Shown: positions 56,930-64,000 of the stretch, in pieces
Numbering within the stretch: the first letter of the stretch is position 1
How the letters are laid out: each line of letters begins with the position of its first letter
From: Aselliscus stoliczkanus
Lineage: Eukaryota; Chordata; Mammalia; Chiroptera; Hipposideridae
Length of the DNA: 64,000 nt
Direction: 5' to 3'
Assembly: GCA_033961575.1 (NCBI GenBank)
Contig: CM066738.1
Span: forward strand, 69,053,478 to 69,117,477
Notes under the pieces: generated by a model
Seen by the model: only the letters and a program-made list of their open reading frames with translations
Told to the model about the DNA's origin: nothing
The model's database searches: none
Made by a program: the position numbers and the translations under genes

Positions 56930-57019
56930 TTTTTTTGGGGGGGCAGTGTCATTGGCCCTCACATGTGGGACCCGAACCAGGGCCGCCAGCGCTTAACCAC
57001 TGCGCCACTCGGCCGGCCC
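56930..57019 (-). mobile_element. SINE type A, shortened
   Basis: 'ggcagtgtcattggccctca' through 'ccactcggccggccc', lacking the anticodon-like arm. Perfect 18-bp duplication 'taatttagggaatttttt' (56912-56929 and 57020-57037). Confidence 0.95.
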
Positions 57020-57324
57020 TAATTTAGGGAATTTTTTATGAAAGATGTGTTAGATTATAGGGAATGTAGCTAAAGTTTAAGGCTGTTTTTAAAATCACTT
57101 TTAATTTAGCTATGCTTTGGCAATAAAAATCTCTGTCCTTGGAAATTGAAAGTATATTTGAATTTCAGCAGTAAGAATTTCAGAAGTGTTCTATTTTATG
57201 CCAGTAATTCAAAATTTTACGTACATATTACAATAAGGCTAATCAATATTTTGCTAATTTTTTTTTATTAAGCATAACCATACCTTCGACCACTCATGAA
57301 ATAAGCAATTACTAAACAACACTA

Positions 57325-58284
57325 CCCGAGGCGTGATCAAAAAATACTGTGAGGGCTGGCCAAGTTGGTTAAGAGCACAAGCTCTGAGGAACAGGGTCAC
57401 CAGTTCGATTCTCACATGGGCCAGTGAGCTGCGCCCAAGCAGAGCTGCCGCTGAGCTGCCAACAGGTGGCAGAATGGCTCAGCTGGTGAGAACATGTGCT
57501 CCTAACAAGGTTGCCGGTTTGACTCCCGCATGGGATGGTGGGCTACGCACACCCACACTAAGATTAAACATGACACCTTGAGCTAAGCGGCCGTAAGCTG
57601 TTGTGGCGGCCAGATGGCGACTGGACTTGGAGCTGAGCTAGCTGCTCCCTCCACAACTAAGACTGAAGGACAACAACTTGGCTGTTCCCCTTCCCCAATT
57701 CCCCAACACTGTTCTCCTTCCCCAATTCCCCAATATAATCTTAAAAAATACTGTGAATGTTTAAATTAAAAAAAAAAAATTATTGCAGTAAAAAACACAT
57801 CGCCATTCATCCCTCTCAAAATACTCCCCCTCATTTCGAACACACTTATCCCATCATTTTTGCCACTTTCTGAAGCACTTCTGGAAGTTCTCTTTTATGA
57901 GTGTCTTCAGTTGCGCTGCGTGGCTGCCTCAATGTCCTGAATCATTTTGACTTTGAGGAAGAGCCAGAAATCACACAGTGACAGATCCGGTGAATAAGGT
58001 GGATGAGGACACATTGTAATGTTTTTATTTGACAGAAATCACTGAACCAGAGGTGATGTGTGAAAAGGAGCATTGTCATGATGGAGAATGATTTATGGCA
58101 CACTTTAAAACACACATTCTCTCAGCTATAGCTCTCACCCGACTGCACTGAACAAGCTGAAATTTGTCACTTACTATTACTAAGGTTCGACGTGCCACTT
58201 CCCATATTGAAGACCCTTGCCTTCCTGCTGGATGGCACTCAGCAGGAGCATTCACCGTTTTGTTTTGTTTTTAATCACAGCTCG
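57325..58284 (-). mobile_element. Mariner DNA transposon, decayed, split by a SINE
   Basis: Between TA pairs (57323-57324 and 58285-58286). The ends 'cccgaggcgtgatcaaaaaa' and '...tttttaatcacagctcg' are imperfect inverted repeats. The minus strand encodes broken mariner transposase: HDNAPFHT, then YSPDLSLCDFW (two of the catalytic Asp regions) and a C-terminus with the CVRNEGEYFERD pattern. Without the SINE it is about 570 bp, so the N-terminal half is missing, and stops and frameshifts abound. Confidence 0.88.
57353..57742 (+). mobile_element. SINE type C, long, inside mariner
   Basis: 'ggctggccaagttggttaag', the C block, a second tRNA-like segment ('aacaaggttgccggtttgac'), then a tail 'ctgttccccttccccaattc' like that of type B. 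Duplication 'aaaaaatactgtga' of mariner sequence (57339-57352 and 57743-57756). Confidence 0.95.
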
Positions 58285-59059
58285 TATTACTCAATAAGGT
58301 GGTGGTACTTAAGAACAAAGTACAATTTCTACTTTTAAGAAACTAAGAAGCTAGTTTGAGACATATAACATATGAATACAAGGAAAAAACAGAGAGCATA
58401 ATCAAGAGCATGACAATGTAATGTTTAATTGAAAATGACCTTTGCATAAACCTAAGTAATTAACTCAACTTCTAGAATGTTTCAGAAACCAACCCAGAGA
58501 ATAATTGATAAAAATACAAAAACAATAAAATCATGCACCAAAAACCACTTTGAAGCCTCACTGTGTATGTATTTCAATATAAAATAGCTGCAATATTATA
58601 CTCATGAAATGTTAGGAAGAGAAAAAGGATTAAAATATTGGACTTTTCTAAGGGTCAAAACTCAAGTACTACTGGTGATACAACAGAAAGTATTCAGTAT
58701 TGTCTTACAGTTGAGTTATTAGAAAATTTTCCTAAGCCAGGACTAAATTGCCTTCTTGTTTTCTAAACTTGACCTGAATCAGCTCTTATAAAAAAGTTTT
58801 GACTGAAACGATCTTCACTTCAAAATAAGATTAGCTTATAATAACCTCAAATTTAATAATTACTCCAAGCAATTCAAATAAGTAATACCACTCTAATGGA
58901 CAATAATTTGATCAGAAGTACATAAAATAAATGTAATAGATTTGATACATCTACCTAGTAAATGTTGCCATATGACTCACTGTATGCTGGTATAGCACTT
59001 TGTTTAGATAGATTTCTATTGTGCAGCACTTACCAACCTATATTGAACAATTTATCCAT

Positions 59060-59170
59060 TTCCTCACTAGGATATGATAATCTCAAGAGAAGGTACTAAA
59101 CCCTGGTGCTTAGTAGTATGAGCCTGACAAGACTAAGTTGTCAAACATGTTTGTTGAATGAATGAATAAA
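59060..59170 (+). mobile_element. L2 3' end fragment
   Basis: 'ctcaagagaaggtactaaac' through 'gtttgttgaatgaatgaata' resembles an L2 3' end. Confidence 0.55.
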
Positions 59171-59254
59171 TGAAAGCACAACAAAGTGAAATAATGTTAA
59201 ATATTTAACTTATATGTGAAGTCCACTTGAAATGACTAAAGCTCACATTAGCTC

Positions 59255-59440
59255 ATACTAATAAATTAACATTGAGTGTTTACTCCATACAAAGCATTGT
59301 TCTAAGTGTTTTACTGTGTTGTGATTTACTTAATCTTTACAACAACCCTATAAAAAAATATTATCATCCTCCTCATCTCGATTTTTAAGGAACTGGAGGA
59401 ATAAAATGTTAAAGTTATTTACAAGACATAGTGAATTCAT
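59255..59440 (-). mobile_element. MIR fragment
   Basis: 'acaaagcattgttctaagtg', 'aatctttacaacaaccctat' and 'tcgatttttaaggaactgga' fit antisense MIR. Confidence 0.7.
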
Positions 59441-59537
59441 TTAGTACTTTTGGAAGGAATCAATTTTTAACGAACTAAAAATTATAGGCCTTTGGTAACA
59501 TCAATATAGTGATGACCATGTTAGAAAATTATGTTGT

Positions 59538-59964
59538 GAGCTGGCTGAGTGGCGCATTGGTTAAGAGCTGGCTTGGGACATCAGCGTCCCGGGTTCGGAT
59601 CCCACATATGATGGCCAGTGACACTGCCCTCTACAGGGAAGATGGTGAACAACAGCTCCACCTGGAGTTGGGCTGTGTGAGTCCCAGTGACGGTGTAGGC
59701 TGCAGCCCCTGTTGCAGTAGGCTGTCATAAGCTACAGTGAGTGGCAGGCAGCCAGCGTGAGCGGCTAGCAGCCGGAGTGAGCTGCCAATAGCCGCAGCCA
59801 TCCAGAGGCTAGCGACCGATCTGCCTCATCCTGGAAGAGCGCAATGATAATACCAACATGGGCCAGTGAAGCAACGTCCTCTGCAACTAGACTGAAGAAC
59901 AAAAAGACAGCAACTTGTCTGGTCCCCTCCCCCAATTCCCCAATTTTAAAAAATCTAAAAAAAA
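59538..59964 (+). mobile_element. SINE type B, long
   Basis: 'gctggctgagtggcgcattg' head, the full B tail and 'ccccaattccccaattttaa'. Duplication 'agaaaattatgttgt'/'agaaaattatatgttgt'. Confidence 0.94.
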
Positions 59965-60300
59965 AGAAAATTATATGTTGTTCCAAAATGTATTAAAAAA
60001 CCAGAACTCTTTGCATAACAAAATTAACCAAAATATCAGCATTAATAGAATCTTTTAACCTATTAATTTTTATAACTTGAAGATATATAGTGTATCATAG
60101 AGCAAAGCATTTCTGAAAAACAGTATCCAGAATATGGATGAGTCTGAAATAAATTAAACATCAAATACTAGAAACATCATGTGTTTCTGAAAAATGGCAT
60201 AAGATACTTTAAATGTTCTTAAAATCATTTTTAGATATGCCTAAGAAAACAATATAACAAAATTAGTACTTATTCTTAAAATTAATGTTTAGCATACTTA

Positions 60301-60522
<222 letters not shown>

Positions 60523-61261
60523 TTACATACACATAACTTATGAATCACAAATTTCAAATGGGGTGAATCCTACTATAGTAAAGTTTATTAGGATTATGAA
60601 TTGATATTGATCATATGTAATTCTGTGAAACACCTATCTCCAAAATCACCTATAAGTATCATCTATGCCTCAAGTTAATCTAAATATTACCGTATTATTA
60701 AGATTTGTTTTAGAATACACCACAGTATAAAATATGCAAAAGCACTCAGAACCACAGGATAGACTTTCCAGAAAGTATACCATAACAAATTGTATTCAAA
60801 GTTGATTAGGTTGAAACACAGTATTTTGTTTGTTAATATGCTCCACAGCAAACTAGAAATCAAGGTTAATTCTTAGTAGTCCCAGATATAATACTGAAGT
60901 ATTATACCTTTACTTATCTAAAATCTAGATGATCTGTATCCCCCCACCCAAACTCAGTATCTCTATAAAATTAAATTACAAGGAGCAAAGTATTTTGAAT
61001 TATATTTTTACACTGGCTACCTTCCCTGAAACAAGTAATTAAGGCATTCATGAAGTGGCTGTAAGAAAAAAAACAAAAACACAGACATAAAATCTTGAAA
61101 AGTTACAAACTTGGTAGGGAAGCAAAGCTCATATATATTTAATAATATAAAACCATACATGGCAATGCTTAAATCTTTATAACACAAGAGAAAGTATCAT
61201 ATGAAACTAGTATCTTCTTTGGAACTTGTAATAGAGAGTACATCTAAAAATAAATTTTAGA

Positions 61262-61338
61262 AGGCTGGCCGAGTGGCTTAGTTGGTTGCGAGTTCGATCA
61301 AGAGTGCAAGCTGGACAAAAAAAAAAAAAAAAAATTTT
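61262..61338 (+). mobile_element. SINE type C head fragment with poly(A)
   Basis: 'ggctggccgagtggcttagt', 'gagttcgatcaagagtgcaa' and an A run, truncated after the head. The type A that follows may have inserted into its tail. Confidence 0.75.
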
Positions 61339-61453
61339 GGGCCATCCGAGTGGCGAGGTGGTTAAGCACTGGCTTCAGAAGCCAGTGGCCCCGGTTTGGG
61401 TCCCACATGTGAGGGCCAGTGACACTGCCCTCAAAAAAAAAAAAAAAAAAAAA
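61339..61453 (+). mobile_element. SINE type A
   Basis: 'gggccatccgagtggcgagg' head, 'ccggtttgggtccc' B box, 'cagtgacactgccctc' and poly(A). Target duplication unclear because of the A-rich context. Confidence 0.9.
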
Positions 61454-62038
61454 AGAAATACTGATGTGCATCTCAGATACAGTGAACTATTTGATGAATT
61501 TGGGAATGAAACAACACATTTAAACCAAAGAAGCTGTAGTACTAACAATGAATAAGAAAAGGCCTTTTCTGATATTAATGGTCAAGAAAATTGCCTGACT
61601 AGACAATTCTAGTTCCTTAATAATAACAGCTGCCTAATTTGTAAAATGAGGAAGAAAAAAGTCATCTCTCCTAGTGAAGTATGCAAATCAATTATGGTCT
61701 TTGCCCATGTTAGGCCACAAAACAAGTCTCAATAAATTTAAGAAGACTGAAATCATATCAAGTGTCTTCTCTGACCACAGTATTATGAAACTAGAAATCA
61801 ATTACAAGAAAAAAACTGAAAAACACACAAACACATGGAGGCTTTATAACATGCTGCTAAATAATGAATGAATGGGTGAATAATGAGATCAAGGAAGAAA
61901 TCAAAAGATACCTTGAGACAAATGAAAATGAAACACAATACAAAATCTATGGGACACAGTGAAAGTAGTCCTAAGAGGGAAGTTCACAGCAATGCAGGCC
62001 TAGCTTAAGAAACAAGAAAAATCTCCAATCAACAATCT

Positions 62039-62606
62039 GGGGGCCGGACAAGTGGCTCAGTTGGTTAAGAGCTTGCTCAAGAGTGCAAGCTCTGAGCAAG
62101 AGGGTAGCCAGTTCGATTCCCACATGGGCCAGAGAGCTGTGCCCAAGCTGAGCTGCTACTGAGCTGCCAACAGATGGCAGGATGGCTCTGCTGGTGACAG
62201 CACGTGCTCCTAAACAAGGTTGCCTGTTCGAGATGGTGGGCTATGCCCGCCTGCAACTAATGACTGAACTCGGCACCTTCAACTATGCTGCCGCACAGGT
62301 GGCTCAGTGGATAGAGTGCACACTCTTAACAATACGGCTGCCAGTTCGACTCCCGCATGGGATGGTGGCTACGCCCATCTGCAACTAATTGAACACAGCA
62401 CTTGAAGCTGAACAGCCTGACTGGACTTGGAGCTGAACTTCTGCACCCTCCTCAACTAAGATTGAAGGACAACTTGGCTGTTCCCCTCCCCCAATTCCCC
62501 CATTTAAAAAAAAAAGTCAGATGCACTGACCACTAACTATGGTGTTAGAACAAAGGTTGTCATATTTCAAAAAAACACACAAAAAACAACAACAACAACA
62601 ACAACA
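62039..62606 (+). mobile_element. SINE type C, long, with extra 3' sequence, inside L1
   Basis: Head 'ggggccggacaagtggctca', two further tRNA-like segments ('ttgcctgttcgag', 'tgccagttcgactcc'), the tail 'ggctgttcccctcccccaat' and an A run at 62504-62513. About 75 bases of unrelated sequence and an (AAC)n tail follow before L1 resumes. The L1 sequence 'aacaatctg' is repeated as 'aacaaatctg' at the far side, so the whole block arrived together. Confidence 0.85.
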
Positions 62607-62607
62607 A
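62586..62607. repeat. (AAC)n short repeat
   Basis: About seven AAC units at the 3' border of the inserted block. Confidence 0.93.
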
Positions 62608-64000
62608 ATCTGTCTTTACACCTAAGGCAAATGGAAAAAGAACAGCAAACAAAACTCAAAGTGAGTAGAAGGAAAGAAATAATAAAGAGCATTGCAGAAA
62701 TAAAGGAAATAGAGGCTATAAAAACAATTCAAAAGATCAATGAAACTAAGAGCTGATTTTTTGGAAAGATAAACAAGATTGACAAATGTTTAATCAAACT
62801 CTTCAAAAAAGAAGAGAAGACCTAAATAAATAAAACCAGAAATGAAAGAGAAGTGACAACCAACACCACAGAAATACAAAAAATTTTAAGAAAATATTAT
62901 GAGCAACTATACACCAACAAATGAGACAATCTAGAAGAAACAGATAAATTCCTAGAAGCATACAATCTTCCAAGGCTAAAGCAAGAAGAAACAGAAAACC
63001 TGAACAGACTGAAAACTAACAATGAAATTGAATCAGTAATCAACAAGCTCCCAAAAAACAAAAGTCCTGGACCAGATGGCGTCACAGGTGAATTTTACAA
63101 AACATTCAGAAAAGAATTAACACCTATTCTCCTCTAACTATTTCAAAAAATCCAATAGGAGGGGAGGCTCCCAAGCTCATTTTACTAGGCCACCATTACC
63201 CTGATTCCAAAAGTAGATAAAGATAGCACAAAAAAAAAGAAAACTATAGGCTGCTATCCCTAATAAACATAGATGCAAAAATCTTCAACAAAATATTAGC
63301 AAACTGAATTCAGCAATACATTAAAAAGATCATACACCACAATCAAGTAGGATTCATTCCTGGTATCACAAGGTTGGTTCAATACCCAAAAATCAATTAA
63401 AGTGATACACCACACGAACAAAATGAAAAATAAACATCATATGGTCATATCAATAGATGCAGAAAAAGCATTTGACAAAATCCAGCAGCCATTTATGATA
63501 AAAACTCCTATTAAAGTGAGAATAAAGGGAACATATCTCAGCATAATAAAGGCCATATATGACAAGCCCCACTGCTAATATCATACTCAATGGGGAAAGC
63601 TAAAAGCATTCCCCTTAAGATCAGGAAGGGGATGTCCACTATCACGACTTTTATTCAACATAGTACTAGGATTTCTAGCCACAGCAATCAGATAATAAAA
63701 AGGAATAAAAGGCATCCAAATTTGAAAAGAGGAAGTAAAATTATTATTTGTGGATGACATGATACTATATTTAGAGAACCCTAAAGATTCCACCAAAAAT
63801 GTAATAGAACTGATAAATGAATTTAGGAAAGTCGCAGGATACAAAACTAATATTCAGAAATTGACTGCATTTTTATACACCAATTATGACCTATGAGAAA
63901 CAGAAATAAGAAAACAACCTCATTTACAATTGCATCAAATAAATAAAAACAAAATAAAACACTTAGGAATAAATTTACCCAAGGAAGTAAAAGACCTGTA

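Larger units (their letters stand above)
61708..64000 (+). mobile_element. LINE-1 ORF2 (endonuclease end to reverse transcriptase), broken, runs off the edge
   Basis: Begins within the endonuclease region ('ggccacaaaacaagtctcaa', as at 36137 in the other L1) and continues through the RT palm to the window end. Many stops and frameshifts. The catalytic motif reads FVDD (63747-63758) instead of F/YADD. It is more decayed than the copies at 35-41 kb. Interrupted by the insertion at 62039-62606. Confidence 0.93.

Overview
This is nuclear DNA from a placental mammal, almost certainly a bat of the horseshoe-bat side of the order (Yinpterochiroptera, rhinolophoid type). Split exons with GT-AG introns, L1, L2, MIR, Tigger and hAT fossils show a mammal. 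The abundant tRNA-derived SINEs, with a 'ccggttcg' B box and, in the long forms, a tail ending 'ttccccaataaaatctt', resemble the Rhin-type SINEs I remember from Rhinolophus/Hipposideros-like bats. The bat assignment rests on memory of that family, not on a search.

The only host gene I can support is ROCK1 (Rho-associated coiled-coil kinase 1), on the minus strand. Twenty consecutive coding exons lie between 60461 and 3467. Joined, they give 2461 coding bases with no stop or frameshift, and every junction keeps frame. Counting codons back from the caspase site DETD (residue 1113 in human) places the window at residues 351-1171: the end of the AGC-kinase tail with its hydrophobic motif, the whole central coiled coil with the Shroom-binding and Rho-binding regions, the caspase-3 site, and the start of the PH domain. 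The kinase exons lie beyond the right edge (above 64000). The rest of the PH/C1 module and the 3' UTR lie beyond the left edge.

The remaining 96% is intron, filled mainly by mobile elements. I count about 33 young tRNA-derived SINEs in three modular designs: a short head-only form (A), a long form with a roughly 350-bp tail (B), and a different head (C) that is either short or carries the same kind of tail. LINE-1 copies lie at 730-3350, 13107-13575, 15763-16001, 17508-18613, 35506-41692 and 61708-64000. The 35.5-41.7 kb copy is itself split by a second L1 and by a SINE. DNA transposons include a mariner split by a SINE (57325-58284), a Tigger (32523-33298), a hAT MITE with an 8-bp target duplication (27707-27938) and three copies of an approximately 80-bp palindromic TA-flanked element resembling MADE1 in design. 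Old L2 and MIR fragments fill much of the rest.

I see no second host gene, no confident RNA gene, no CpG island or promoter, and no CRISPR or prokaryotic system. The most interesting points are the palindromic MITE family, a (GT)n run starting directly at a ROCK1 splice donor, a cluster of amino-acid changes in one ROCK1 exon beside the Rho-binding region, the modular SINEs including one that appears to carry transduced flanking sequence, and a small retrocopy of an unidentified RNA inside an L1.
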